Origin: Roseateles depolymerans
Lineage (GTDB): Bacteria; Pseudomonadota; Gammaproteobacteria; Burkholderiales; Burkholderiaceae_C
NCBI GenBank assembly: GCA_003241055.1
Contig: QFOD01000035.1
Location: 1 to 24,980 of the forward strand
Length of the DNA: 24,980 nt
Direction of reading: 5' to 3'
Made by a program: the position numbers and the translations under genes
Part shown: positions 15,635 to 22,630 of the stretch, piece by piece
How positions within the stretch are numbered: the first letter of the stretch is position 1
Layout of the letters: every line of letters begins with the position of its first letter
The notes under the pieces: model-generated
Database searches by the model: none
The model's input: the letters and a program-made list of their open reading frames with translations, nothing else
Told to the model about the DNA's origin: nothing

Positions 15635-16504
15635 ATGCAATCCGCTGCGCAGATCCAGGCGTTTTTCGACGAAGCCACGAACACCGTGACCTATCTGGTG
15701 TCCGACCCCGCGACGCGGCAAGCCGCCGTGATCGACCCGGTGCTCGACTATGACCACCGCAGCGGCAAGGTGTCCACCACATCGGCTGACCAAGTGCTGG
15801 CCGCGGCAGCGGGCCAGGCGCTGGAGGTGGCGTGGATCCTGGAGACCCATGCCCATGCGGATCATCTGAGCGCGGCCCCGTACCTCAAGGCGCGCACAGG
15901 CGCACGGGTGGCCATCGGGGAGCACATCCGCGACGTGCAAGCCATCTTCCGGCCAGTGTTCAACTTGGACGACGTGTCCGGCGACGGAGGAGAGTTCGAT
16001 CGCCTGCTACGCGATGGCGAGACCTTGAGCATCGGCGATTTGACGGTGGACGTGCTGCACACCCCAGGCCACACGCCTGCCTGTCTGTCCTACCGCGTGG
16101 GCGATGCCGTGTTCGTGGGCGACACCTTGTTCATGCCGGACTACGGCACTGCGCGCGCCGATTTCCCGGGCGGAAGTGCCCGCACCCTGTACCAATCCAT
16201 CCAGAAACTGCTCGCACTGCCCCCCGAGACCCGTCTGTTCATGTGCCACGATTACAAGGCACCCGGGCGCGACAGCTACGCCTGGGAAAGCACGGTCGCC
16301 GAGGAGCGCGCACGTAACGTGCACGTTCACGACGGTGTGAGCGTGAATGAGTTCGTGGCCATGCGCCAATGCCGTGACGCGACGCTGGCAGCGCCCGCGC
16401 TGCTGCTGCCTTCAATTCAGGTCAACATCCGCGCGGGCCGGTGGCCCGAAGCCGAATCCAACGGGATGCGCTATCTCAAAATCCCGATGCGCCTGCCTGT
16501 ATGA
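15635..16504 (+). CDS. blh: Persulfide dioxygenase-like metallo-beta-lactamase fold protein (Blh/ETHE1 family)
   Basis: A 289-residue MBL-fold protein. Metal ligands: THAHADH (H72, H74, D76, H77), HTPGHT (H146), VGDTLF (D163) and MCHDYK (H205), with the ETHE1-like DPVLDYD start. ETHE1/Blh enzymes are mononuclear Fe(II) persulfide dioxygenases that oxidise glutathione persulfide to sulfite in the cytosol. The C-terminal tail after residue 235, including PSIQVNIRAGRWPEAESNGM, matches the longer bacterial Blh type paired with BigR. AGGA precedes the ATG at 15635; an upstream reading from 15455 runs back through the repressor gene and is a shadow. It is divergent from bigR and the rhodanese genes. 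Neither a sulfide:quinone oxidoreductase nor the permease often seen with it is present. Confidence 0.92.
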   Translation: MQSAAQIQAFFDEATNTVTYLVSDPATRQAAVIDPVLDYDHRSGKVSTTSADQVLAAAAGQALEVAWILETHAHADHLSAAPYLKARTGARVAIGEHIRDVQAIFRPVFNLDDVSGDGGEFDRLLRDGETLSIGDLTVDVLHTPGHTPACLSYRVGDAVFVGDTLFMPDYGTARADFPGGSARTLYQSIQKLLALPPETRLFMCHDYKAPGRDSYAWESTVAEERARNVHVHDGVSVNEFVAMRQCRDATLAAPALLLPSIQVNIRAGRWPEAESNGMRYLKIPMRLPV

Positions 16505-16642
16505 ACATCGCAGGCCATCCCCACGCTGGGTTGCTCCAAGGCCTGCCGTCACCTTGCGTCCATGTGGCCCTTGGCTTGTCGAGAGCCCAAGGCATGTAGG
16601 CACTGAAGTTTGATTCGTGAAGAGCGTCCCTAACTCACAACA

Positions 16643-18622
16643 CTAGATTGCTGGCCCCCGCTGCCGCCCGATTTCCCATGACACCCCGCTACCGCGCACC
16701 GTCGCCGCAAGCTGCTGCCCCAGCCGCTGCTCGATCACCGGCCTCCATGGCACCAGGCTGAATCCCATGCCGTCATCCAGCATTGCGTAGCGGCCACTGG
16801 CAAGCATGACGCTGCGGCGATAGATGCCCGCCACGCGCTGGCCGTCCGCCGCCGGGCGATGCTCCAGGCCGGTGTCGGCAGCAATGTCCTTGGCAGCCTG
16901 CGCCACCTCCCGGTTGCGCAGCGTGCCCAGCAGATTCCGGGCGAGGATCACACGCTGCCCGCGCCGCTCGGCCAGTCCCTGTTCGGTCAGGAAGTCGGCG
17001 CGCTGCTGCATCGCCTGCTTGGCCTCGCTGCCAAAGCCCAGGTCGCCCAGGCCCGAGCCGCCGCCGATCAGTTGCTGGTCGAGCCAGGTGGCCCCGATCA
17101 CGCGGGCCTGCCGCTCGATGGGCAAGTGCGATTTCAGCTCCACAGCGACGCCGCCCAAACGCTGCGCGTCGTACTGGCGACCACGTTCGGGCAGGTCGTC
17201 TGGCACCTTCCATAGACCCTCGGCCACTCGTTCCACGATGCCGGCGCGGCGCAGGGCTTCCAGCCGGCGAACGTGGGTTGCCACCACCTCTTGCGGATCG
17301 CGGCCAGGCACGGCCTGGCCCTGGGCGATGGCAAGGTGATGGTCGGTGCGGTACAGGCCACCGCTCGCCAAGGCGGCGACGTTCCTGTCGGCGGCGCGCA
17401 CGTCGGCCGATCCCTTCACCTCCACCACGGCGCCGGCCGGATAGTTCGCCAGCTCGTCGCGGGCATTCAGTGCGACGTAGTGGGCCTTGCCGTCCACGCC
17501 ATCGATGACCAGATAGCCCCGGTCGTGCAGCTCGTCGGACAGTCCCTTGGCGGCGACACGCCCGACGACAGTGCGGCCATCATCGCCCGGCTCGAAAACA
17601 GCCAGCTCGCGCGGCTGGCCGCTCATGGCCCGCTGCATGGTACGGATGATGTCGCCGCGCTCGCCCAGGGCGCGCAAGGTCTTCTCCGCATCGGCATGGA
17701 CGGCCCAGGTGCCGGGCTGCACTTCATCGACCAGGCCCAGGCGCTGTAAACGCTGCAGGCGGCCGATCAGCAGCAGGCGCTGGCGTTGCAGCCGCGGTTC
17801 GTTGAAGCGTTCAATCTGCACTTGGCCGTCGTCGCCAAGCTCGCGCTTCAGAGTGCGATCCAGGCTTGTCCACCGTTCCTGCTCCACCTCGCGCTGCAAG
17901 GTCTGCTGGATCTCCAGCTCGGTGCGCGGCCCCAGCCATTCGGTCGCCAGCTCGGCAGCGCGATGCCGGAAGCCATCGGCGATGTAGTCGCCCGCGATGA
18001 TGAGGTCTTTGCCCGTGTCGTCGCGCCCGCGCACGATCAGGTGGGTGTGCGGGTTGTCGGTGTTCCAGTGATCGACCGCCACCCATTCCAGCCGCGTGCC
18101 CAGGTCGGCTTCCATGCGACCCATGAGGTGCCGCGTGTAGGTGCGCAGGTCTTCCAGCTCGGCGCCATCCTCGGGCGAGACGATGAAGCGGAAGTGGTGC
18201 CGGTCATCGGCGCAGCGTTCCTTGAAGGCGTCGAGGTCGGCGGCGTCGGTCTGCGGCCCATAGGCTCGGCCGGGCTCGCCGTCGCGGCCCACGCCGTCAC
18301 GCTCGACGTACCGCAGGTGCTTGGCGAGCGACTGCGGGCTGGCCCGCTGCTGGTTGACCAGCAAGGTCTTGATGGTTACGCGCCGCGACATGGGCGTGAG
18401 CTTCGCGCCCGCGAAGCGCGCCGCCGTATGCCCGCGCCCCAGGCGCGAGCCGGGCCGCTGGCCGGTGGTCTTACCGCCGCCAGCCGTTGCAGGGCGACGC
18501 ACCGAGGACTTGCCGCTGCTGGCCTTGCCGGCCTGCTTGAGCACCTTGGCGATGAAGCCCTGGCCCCGGTTCTTCGTGGCACTGGGACGGATGCGGAAAT
18601 CGTCATCGCGCCGGTTGCTCAT
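16643..18622 (-). CDS. rlxS: Tn4371-type relaxase RlxS (MobP/VirD2-like, DUF3363)
   Basis: A 659-residue relaxase that nicks oriT and stays covalently bound to the transferred strand. The basic N-terminus (about 1-80) is followed by the relaxase core: motif ADDRHHFRFIVSPEDGAELE near 138-157 and the metal-binding HUH-type motif DHWNTDNPHTHLIVRG (H185, H192, H194). Y105 in KHLRYVERDG is a candidate catalytic Tyr. The C-terminal part (about 260-659) corresponds to DUF3363, a region of unknown role. The start at 18620-18622 has GGGAGAAG upstream and overlaps the stop of orf147 by ATGA; a longer in-frame reading to 18832 lacks family-like sequence. It is the last backbone gene before the cargo. 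The 16505-16642 gap behind it holds no recognisable gene. Confidence 0.93.
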   Translation of the reverse strand: MSNRRDDDFRIRPSATKNRGQGFIAKVLKQAGKASSGKSSVRRPATAGGGKTTGQRPGSRLGRGHTAARFAGAKLTPMSRRVTIKTLLVNQQRASPQSLAKHLRYVERDGVGRDGEPGRAYGPQTDAADLDAFKERCADDRHHFRFIVSPEDGAELEDLRTYTRHLMGRMEADLGTRLEWVAVDHWNTDNPHTHLIVRGRDDTGKDLIIAGDYIADGFRHRAAELATEWLGPRTELEIQQTLQREVEQERWTSLDRTLKRELGDDGQVQIERFNEPRLQRQRLLLIGRLQRLQRLGLVDEVQPGTWAVHADAEKTLRALGERGDIIRTMQRAMSGQPRELAVFEPGDDGRTVVGRVAAKGLSDELHDRGYLVIDGVDGKAHYVALNARDELANYPAGAVVEVKGSADVRAADRNVAALASGGLYRTDHHLAIAQGQAVPGRDPQEVVATHVRRLEALRRAGIVERVAEGLWKVPDDLPERGRQYDAQRLGGVAVELKSHLPIERQARVIGATWLDQQLIGGGSGLGDLGFGSEAKQAMQQRADFLTEQGLAERRGQRVILARNLLGTLRNREVAQAAKDIAADTGLEHRPAADGQRVAGIYRRSVMLASGRYAMLDDGMGFSLVPWRPVIEQRLGQQLAATVRGSGVSWEIGRQRGPAI

Positions 18623-19062
18623 GGCTTCTCTCCCTGAATGCTCCAGCGTGTCCGGTCGTGCGAAGCACGCGGACATGGCCGCATCGGCGCGGGCCTCGCG
18701 CCCCCAGCGGCACGGCGGCGAAGCCGCCGCGTGCCGCGCCACCCCCACGTGCAGACTGGCTTTCGACGCGGCCCGGTGCCGCGTCCTTTTGTCTTGCCTT
18801 CCGCATTTGCCTCCCGCATCCGCTCCCGGCAATTGCGGCCCGGTGGCAAGGCTGCACCAGCAGCCAGCGCACCGGCGAACACGGCGAGGGCCGAAGGCCA
18901 GCCGTGTTCAAGGCAAGACGCCTGCACGTTGGACGGCTGCGCCGGAGGCAGCGCGAAGTGCGGCGCGGATGCGCCCGCACTGCATGCGTGACGACATGGC
19001 AACAGCAGCCGGAACGACACGCCCGATAGCACGATGATGCGCAGCGAGTCGGCGGCCATCAT
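18619..19062 (-). CDS. orf147: uncharacterised ORF between traF and the relaxase
   Basis: 147 residues, MMAADSLRIIVLSGVSFRLL then LPCRHACSAGASA, with a hydrophobic piece SALAVFAGALAAGAALPP in the middle and a very Arg/Gly-rich C-terminus ending WSIQGEKP. I recognise no family. In favour of a real gene: the ATG overlaps the traF stop by ATGA and the stop overlaps the relaxase start by ATGA, continuing an unbroken chain of six coupled genes, and third positions are GC-rich. Against: the composition is odd (many Arg, Trp, Cys) and the DNA is dominated by three large hairpins, so it may be a structured leader or an oriT-like region that happens to stay open. A translated leader coupling traF to the relaxase is another possibility. 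Confidence 0.5.
   Translation of the reverse strand: MMAADSLRIIVLSGVSFRLLLPCRHACSAGASAPHFALPPAQPSNVQASCLEHGWPSALAVFAGALAAGAALPPGRNCRERMREANAEGKTKGRGTGPRRKPVCTWGWRGTRRLRRRAAGGARPAPMRPCPRASHDRTRWSIQGEKP
18707..18909. repeat. Cluster of three strong nested hairpins upstream of the relaxase gene
   Basis: Hairpin A: GCGGCAC-GGCGGC-GAA-GCCGCC-GC-GTGCCGC (18707-18737), 13 paired bases with one 2-nt bulge. Hairpin B: GACGCGGC (18765-18772) with GCCGCGTC (18778-18785), 8 bp, loop of 5. Hairpin C: GAACACGGC (18877-18885) with GCCGTGTTC (18901-18909), enclosing GGCC-GAA-GGCC. A and C both close on a GAA triloop. They lie between traF and the relaxase start. Candidate roles are oriT/relaxosome structure, mRNA control of the relaxase, or a REP-like repeat; none can be decided here. 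Confidence 0.7.
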
Positions 19063-19670
19063 GGGCGCTTCTCCAGCCAGACCGGGCGCGCAACGCCGAT
19101 CACGGCGGCTGCGCTGACCGGCCCGAAATACCGGCTGTCGAACGACGCTGGATTGGTGACGCTGAGCAGAAACAGCTCGCCAGGCCGAAGGCGGCGGCAC
19201 TGCAGCCAGGATGGCAGCGGCCGGCCCCAGCGATCGGCAGGCAGCACGGCGGCCGAAGGCACGCCGTCGATGCGAACGCTGCCTCCTGTGATGCACACCT
19301 CCTGCGGTGCGACCGCGCCCACGCGCTTGAGCAGCGGGATGCGCGTCGGCAGGTAGCCGCGCTGCGCAGCGAGCGCGGCAGCCTCGGCAGGCAGCGGCAC
19401 TAGCACGATGCTGCCCACGTGCAATGACGGCGGTAGCAGACGTGGCGACGAGCTGGCGCGATGGTCGAGCGGATCGACGCGATACCAGCCAACCGCCACG
19501 CTGTCGGACGGGTTGTAGGTCAGGCGCGGCAGCGGATGCACGAAGGACGCCCAGGCCAGCGCAGCGAGGCCGCAGGCGGACAGGCCCGTCAGCACGAAGC
19601 GAGCGCGCAGGCGCGAGCGAGGACGCGGCGGGATGCCGGTTGCACCGGCAACGGCGGATGGGAGCGTCAT
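19059..19670 (-). CDS. traF: Conjugal pilin-processing peptidase TraF (S26 family)
   Basis: A 203-residue signal-peptidase-like protease, homologous in layout to RP4 TraF, which matures and cyclises the TrbC pilin. A single membrane anchor is at about residues 25-45 (FVLTGLSACGLAALAWASFV). The catalytic Ser motif is YNPSDSVAVGWYR (S57 aligns with the N-x-T-x-S-x-P-x-G pattern) and the Lys of the Ser/Lys dyad is probably K115 in RIPLLKRVGAV. The end contains LRPGELFLLSVTNPASFDSR and YFGPV, typical of S26 folds. It would act in the inner membrane facing the periplasm. The start overlaps the DUF2840 stop by ATGA and the stop overlaps orf147. Confidence 0.93.
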   Translation of the reverse strand: MTLPSAVAGATGIPPRPRSRLRARFVLTGLSACGLAALAWASFVHPLPRLTYNPSDSVAVGWYRVDPLDHRASSSPRLLPPSLHVGSIVLVPLPAEAAALAAQRGYLPTRIPLLKRVGAVAPQEVCITGGSVRIDGVPSAAVLPADRWGRPLPSWLQCRRLRPGELFLLSVTNPASFDSRYFGPVSAAAVIGVARPVWLEKRP

Positions 19671-20212
19671 GGCAGCGCCCTCCCGGTCAGCCAGGCGGCG
19701 TGCCGCTCGGCGCTGTAGTCAGGCAGCGGCAAGCGCGCAGCGAGCCGGTTGCCCAGCGTGCGCCAGTACGCGGGCGAAGCGCCAGCAGGCGCGATGCCCA
19801 GCGCCTCGATGGCGTCGATGCACTCCAGCACGGCGCGCACCGTTTGCTCACCTTCGGCGTGCAACAGTAAGCGCGCGCCCGGCTGCACGCCGGGGATGCG
19901 CTGCGCAGCGTCCAGCGGCGTGCAAGCCTGCATCACCATGAGCTGCCAGCGGACGGTGCCGTAGTCGTTGGCCTGCCAGCGAATGCGGCAGAACACGGCG
20001 CTGGGCATGAACACGGCGAGACTGCGCCAGCGGTCGAGCCGCTGCGTGCGCGCCGGTTCGCCAAAGCGCAGATAGAGCTTGAAACGGTGCTCCAGGAAGG
20101 CCAGCGAAACGCGCGTCAGTGGTGTTGAGGTAGGCCGCGCCGCGTGTGCTGGGATGGACGAGGACGGTGCAGCCGTGGCCGCACCAGCGGCAGGCAAAGC
20201 GGATGCGGTCAT
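19667..20212 (-). CDS. DUF2840 family protein of the ICE backbone
   Basis: A 181-residue protein. After a low-complexity Ala/Pro/Ser N-terminus (about 1-30) comes a compact domain with THVxF-like start TRVSLAFLEHRFKLYLRFGE, then SLAVFMPSAVFCRIRWQAND and YGTVRWQLMVMQACTP, ending RHAAWLTGRALP. This matches DUF2840, a family restricted largely to Tn4371-like elements and always near traF and parA; the function is unknown. Because the N-terminal 30 residues look unstructured, a later start is conceivable, but ATG 20212 overlaps the upstream stop by ATGA, which supports it. The stop overlaps traF the same way. Confidence 0.85.
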   Translation of the reverse strand: MTASALPAAGAATAAPSSSIPAHAARPTSTPLTRVSLAFLEHRFKLYLRFGEPARTQRLDRWRSLAVFMPSAVFCRIRWQANDYGTVRWQLMVMQACTPLDAAQRIPGVQPGARLLLHAEGEQTVRAVLECIDAIEALGIAPAGASPAYWRTLGNRLAARLPLPDYSAERHAAWLTGRALP

Positions 20213-20484
20213 GGTGTGTTCTCCCTGCGGTGTTCTGGGAACTCCCTCTCCAACAGGCCGCGCAGAAGATCAGCCACGGTCACGCCCTGCGTGAAGGCCG
20301 ATACCTTGATGCGCGCCCGCATGGCGGGTGTGATGTCGAGGGTCAGGCGTGCCGTGTAAAGGTCGCCCTTGCCCAGCGCATCGGCATCGCCCTGGCGAAT
20401 CCATGCCTCGGCGTGCGGATTCGCGGGTGGACGCGCGCCGATGCCGATGCGCTTGCCCGTGCGCTTGCCAGCGGGACTGCTCAT
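20209..20484 (-). CDS. Ribbon-helix-helix protein downstream of parA (probable partition partner)
   Basis: A 91-residue protein with a basic N-terminus (MSSPAGKRTGKRIGIGARPP) and a ribbon-helix-helix-like core: YTARLTLDITPAMRARIKVS, then AFTQGVTVADLLRGLLEREF. Small RHH proteins next to ParA ATPases serve as centromere-binding partners and autoregulators in many plasmids, so a ParB-like role is a reasonable inference; no direct similarity to a named ParB is claimed. The ATG at 20482-20484 overlaps the parA stop by ATGA and the stop overlaps the DUF2840 start. Three residues upstream an alternative in-frame ATG (20493) exists but lies inside parA. Confidence 0.8.
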   Translation of the reverse strand: MSSPAGKRTGKRIGIGARPPANPHAEAWIRQGDADALGKGDLYTARLTLDITPAMRARIKVSAFTQGVTVADLLRGLLEREFPEHRRENTP

Positions 20485-21119
20485 GACGGCCACCGCAGCA
20501 GTTCATCGACCAGCGCGGTGATTTCGCGCGCGGCGGCGCTGTCGGGCGCCGTTTCGCGGGTAAGCCGGCCAGCGGCCACGCTGTCGGCGAACACGATGCG
20601 CTGATGCACTTCCGCGCGCAGCGCAGGAAGCGGCTGCTCGGCCAGCGCGCCGCGTGCTTCGCGTCCGATCACGGTGGTGCTCACGCGCCGGTTGATGACG
20701 AAGGCCGCGCGCAGCGCAGGCCGGAACACGTGCGCCTCGCGGATCAGTGTCACCATCTCGGCAGAAGCCCACAGGTCGTAGGGGCTGGGCTGCACGGGAA
20801 TCAGCACACGCTCGGCCGCCAGCAGCGCGGAGCGCGCCAATGCGGCGATGCGCGGCGGCCCGTCGATGACGACGTGATCGGCCCGCCTGGCGAGTTCTGG
20901 CGCTTCCTGATGCAGCGTTTCGCGTGCAAGGCCCACGGCGCTGAACAGCCGTGGCAAGCCTTGCTGGCTGCGGCGCTGCGTCCAGTCCAGCGCGGAGCCT
21001 TGCGGGTCGGCATCCAGCAGGATGACCGACTGCCCGCGCATTGCCAGCTCGCCGGCGATGTGGGTGGCGAGCGTGGTCTTGCCCACGCCGCCTTTCTGGT
21101 TGAGCAGCGCAACGATCAT
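20481..21119 (-). CDS. parA: ParA-family partition ATPase
   Basis: A 212-residue, short ParA/Soj-type ATPase without an N-terminal HTH. The deviant Walker A is NQKGGVGKTTLATHIAGEL (K9, K14); the Walker A' region is ILLDADPQGSALDW (D40 region) and Walker B DHVVIDGPPRI. The GGAGG 8 nt upstream of ATG 21117-21119 decides the start; a reading from 21188 would be 23 residues longer and unlike ParA. In mobile elements it aids maintenance of the excised or replicating circular form. It opens the coupled chain parA-RHH-DUF2840-traF-orf147-rlxS. Confidence 0.94.
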   Translation of the reverse strand: MIVALLNQKGGVGKTTLATHIAGELAMRGQSVILLDADPQGSALDWTQRRSQQGLPRLFSAVGLARETLHQEAPELARRADHVVIDGPPRIAALARSALLAAERVLIPVQPSPYDLWASAEMVTLIREAHVFRPALRAAFVINRRVSTTVIGREARGALAEQPLPALRAEVHQRIVFADSVAAGRLTRETAPDSAAAREITALVDELLRWPS

Positions 21120-21211
21120 GGCCTGGCCCTCCACGTTGGAAAGCCCGGCTGTTGCTGCTGCTTTTCTGGCCGCGCGGTGGTTGTCCACCGTGGCGCGGCG
21201 CTTCTACTATC

Positions 21212-21240
21212 AGTTAGTTGATTTAAGTTAGGGAAGTTAG
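21212..21240. repeat. Three AGTTAG direct repeats upstream of parA
   Basis: AGTTAG occurs at 21212-21217, 21226-21231 and 21235-21240 in an AT-rich island about 95-120 bp upstream of the parA start. A short perfect palindrome, CGGTGG-TTGT-CCACCG (21175-21190), lies between them and the gene. Either could be a centromere-like (parS) or operator site for the partition proteins. Spacing of the repeats is irregular (14 and 9 bp), so the assignment is weak. Confidence 0.4.
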
Positions 21241-21282
21241 AGGGGCCGAAAACCCGCGCCGTTATTGGCTTTGCGGCCGATC

Positions 21283-21348
21283 CGTACTCCTGATAGCACG
21301 AGAGTCGTACTCCCGATAGCACGATACCCCGTACTCCTAATAGCACGA
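21283..21348. repeat. Three 19-bp iteron-like direct repeats next to repA
   Basis: Consensus CGTACTCCTGATAGCACGA at 21283-21301, 21306-21324 (one C for T) and 21330-21348 (one A for G), with starts 23 and 24 bp apart, about two helical turns. They lie 25 bp beyond the repA stop, in the parA-repA gap. Repeats of this length and spacing next to a RepA gene are typical iterons, so this is a candidate replication origin or RepA-binding control site of the excised element. Confidence 0.8.
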
Positions 21349-21372
21349 GCCCGTCCACAGGCTTCGCACCGT

Positions 21373-22230
21373 TTATCCCCGTGCCGCGAACGGCACGGGC
21401 CGGAAGGTCAGCAGCTCGGTGCCGTTGTCCGGCATCCGCTCGATGCTCAGGACGTAGCCGGGTAGCGACTGCCGCCCGACCAGCGCGCGCAGGTCGTAGG
21501 CGAAGTCCGAGAAGCGCGTGGCACTGCCGGACTTGCGGTGCAGGTGCCGGAAGTCGAATTGCCATCCACCAGGCTGCCGTCCGCCGTGCTTGCGCACCAG
21601 CCGGTACAGCCAGCGCTCGATGCCCCCGGTGAGCCGGAAATACGCCGGGTCGATGGTCAGCACCAGGGCGGCGTCCATGACGCCCGCATAGAACCAGTCC
21701 GGCAGGATCAGCTCCAGCCCCAAGGGCGTGCCTTTGGCATCGGCCAACTCCTTCCACTCGTTGATCCACGAAAACCGATGCAGCCGTCGGCCGGTCGTTT
21801 CGCGGATGGACGTGGCCACCGTCGTGGATTGCAGGCGATCCAAGGCCGCCTTGAGGCGCTGGTAGTCGCGCAGCGACGTACCGCGTCCGATGAAGCGCAG
21901 GATCTCGTAGGGCGTGGCCTGCATCAGCCGCGACGGGCGCAAGCCTGCATCGCGTGCTTCCACGATCTGCGAGGCGGCCCAAATGAGCACGTCCGCATCC
22001 CAGATCGTGGCGATGCCATGCTCCTGCGTGCCCTCCACGCGGATCGTGATGCTGCCGGCGCGGAAGTCGATCGGCGCTGTGCGCCGCGACTTCGCCAGCG
22101 AGAAGAACGGAAAGGCCATCAAGTCCTGGCTGTCGCGCGGCGCCATGTCGCCCGGCAGGGCGCGGAACAGGTCGAGCTGTTCGCGCTCCGGCACGGGCCG
22201 CTGCCGGGACGGCAGCGCAGGGCTGGACAT
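21373..22230 (-). CDS. repA: Replication initiator protein RepA
   Basis: A 285-residue RepA of the family usually called replication initiator protein A, known from Tn4371-type elements and some plasmids. Recognisable segments: MAFPFFSLAKSRRTAPIDF, ATIWDADVLIWAASQIVEAR, LRFIGRGTSLRDYQRLKAAL and LVRKHGGRQPGGWQFDFRHL, consistent with two winged-helix-like halves. It is expected to bind iterons, three of which lie just downstream. Start: ATG 22228-22230 preceded by GGTGG; a GTG 12 bp further up (22242) is possible. It follows the HTH gene by 26 bp and is probably co-transcribed. Replication of an excised ICE through such a protein has been proposed for several ICE families; for this element it is an inference. 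Confidence 0.9.
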   Translation of the reverse strand: MSSPALPSRQRPVPEREQLDLFRALPGDMAPRDSQDLMAFPFFSLAKSRRTAPIDFRAGSITIRVEGTQEHGIATIWDADVLIWAASQIVEARDAGLRPSRLMQATPYEILRFIGRGTSLRDYQRLKAALDRLQSTTVATSIRETTGRRLHRFSWINEWKELADAKGTPLGLELILPDWFYAGVMDAALVLTIDPAYFRLTGGIERWLYRLVRKHGGRQPGGWQFDFRHLHRKSGSATRFSDFAYDLRALVGRQSLPGYVLSIERMPDNGTELLTFRPVPFAARG

Positions 22231-22256
22231 GGCGAAGGCCACCCGCGCGCCAGCGA

Positions 22257-22547
22257 TCAGCGCGCACGGCTGTCCGCCGAGTGCTGCTCGGCGTATTCGG
22301 GGTCGGAAGTCGTCTCGAAGCTGCGGTCGGCGGCCCAGGCATCGAGGTCGGCCACGGCGTACATGACACGCCGGCCGAACTTACGAAAACGCGGGCCACC
22401 GCCGAGCACGCGCTGCTTTTCCAGCGTGCGCGGCGACAGCCGCAGGTAGTCGGCGGCCTCGTCGTTGGTGAGATAACGCTGCGGTTGCGCGGCAGCGGTC
22501 GAGGTGGTTGCGGGTGCGGCGGCAGGCCGCAAGGGAGCAGGACGCAT
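22257..22547 (-). CDS. Helix-turn-helix (AlpA/MerR-like) DNA-binding protein
   Basis: A 96-residue protein with an Ala/Pro-rich N-terminus (about 1-25) and an excisionase-type winged helix: RYLTNDEAADYLRLSPRTLE, then KQRVLGGGPRFRKFGRRVMY and AVADLDAWAADRSF. This is the HTH_17/AlpA pattern used by excisionases and phage-type regulators. GGAGG lies upstream of the ATG at 22545-22547. It sits directly upstream of repA and may regulate replication or act as a recombination directionality factor; neither can be told apart from sequence alone. Confidence 0.88.
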   Translation of the reverse strand: MRPAPLRPAAAPATTSTAAAQPQRYLTNDEAADYLRLSPRTLEKQRVLGGGPRFRKFGRRVMYAVADLDAWAADRSFETTSDPEYAEQHSADSRAR

Positions 22548-22630
22548 GGTGTGAACCTCCATCGGTTGCAGGGCTCCGGCCACACAGCGCAACCGGATGG
22601 AGGCAGTCTCAGAAAACGAAGCTGTCCTGC

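Noticed and set aside
15602..15940. A minus-strand frame antisense to the dioxygenase start.
   Set aside because: No ribosome site or family pattern, and it overlaps a clear enzyme gene with all metal ligands.
16505..16642. Possible cargo/backbone junction or attachment-like repeats behind the dioxygenase gene.
   Set aside because: A CCTTGG/CCAAGG pair around 16569-16590 is the only structure seen; no direct repeat matching the other cargo border (4561-4700) was found.
22606..22618. GTCTCAGAAAACG resembles the end of Tn3/Tn21-family inverted repeats.
   Set aside because: Only a 13-base match from memory, with no transposase, no partner end and no target duplication visible; it lies in an ordinary backbone gap. 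Probably chance.
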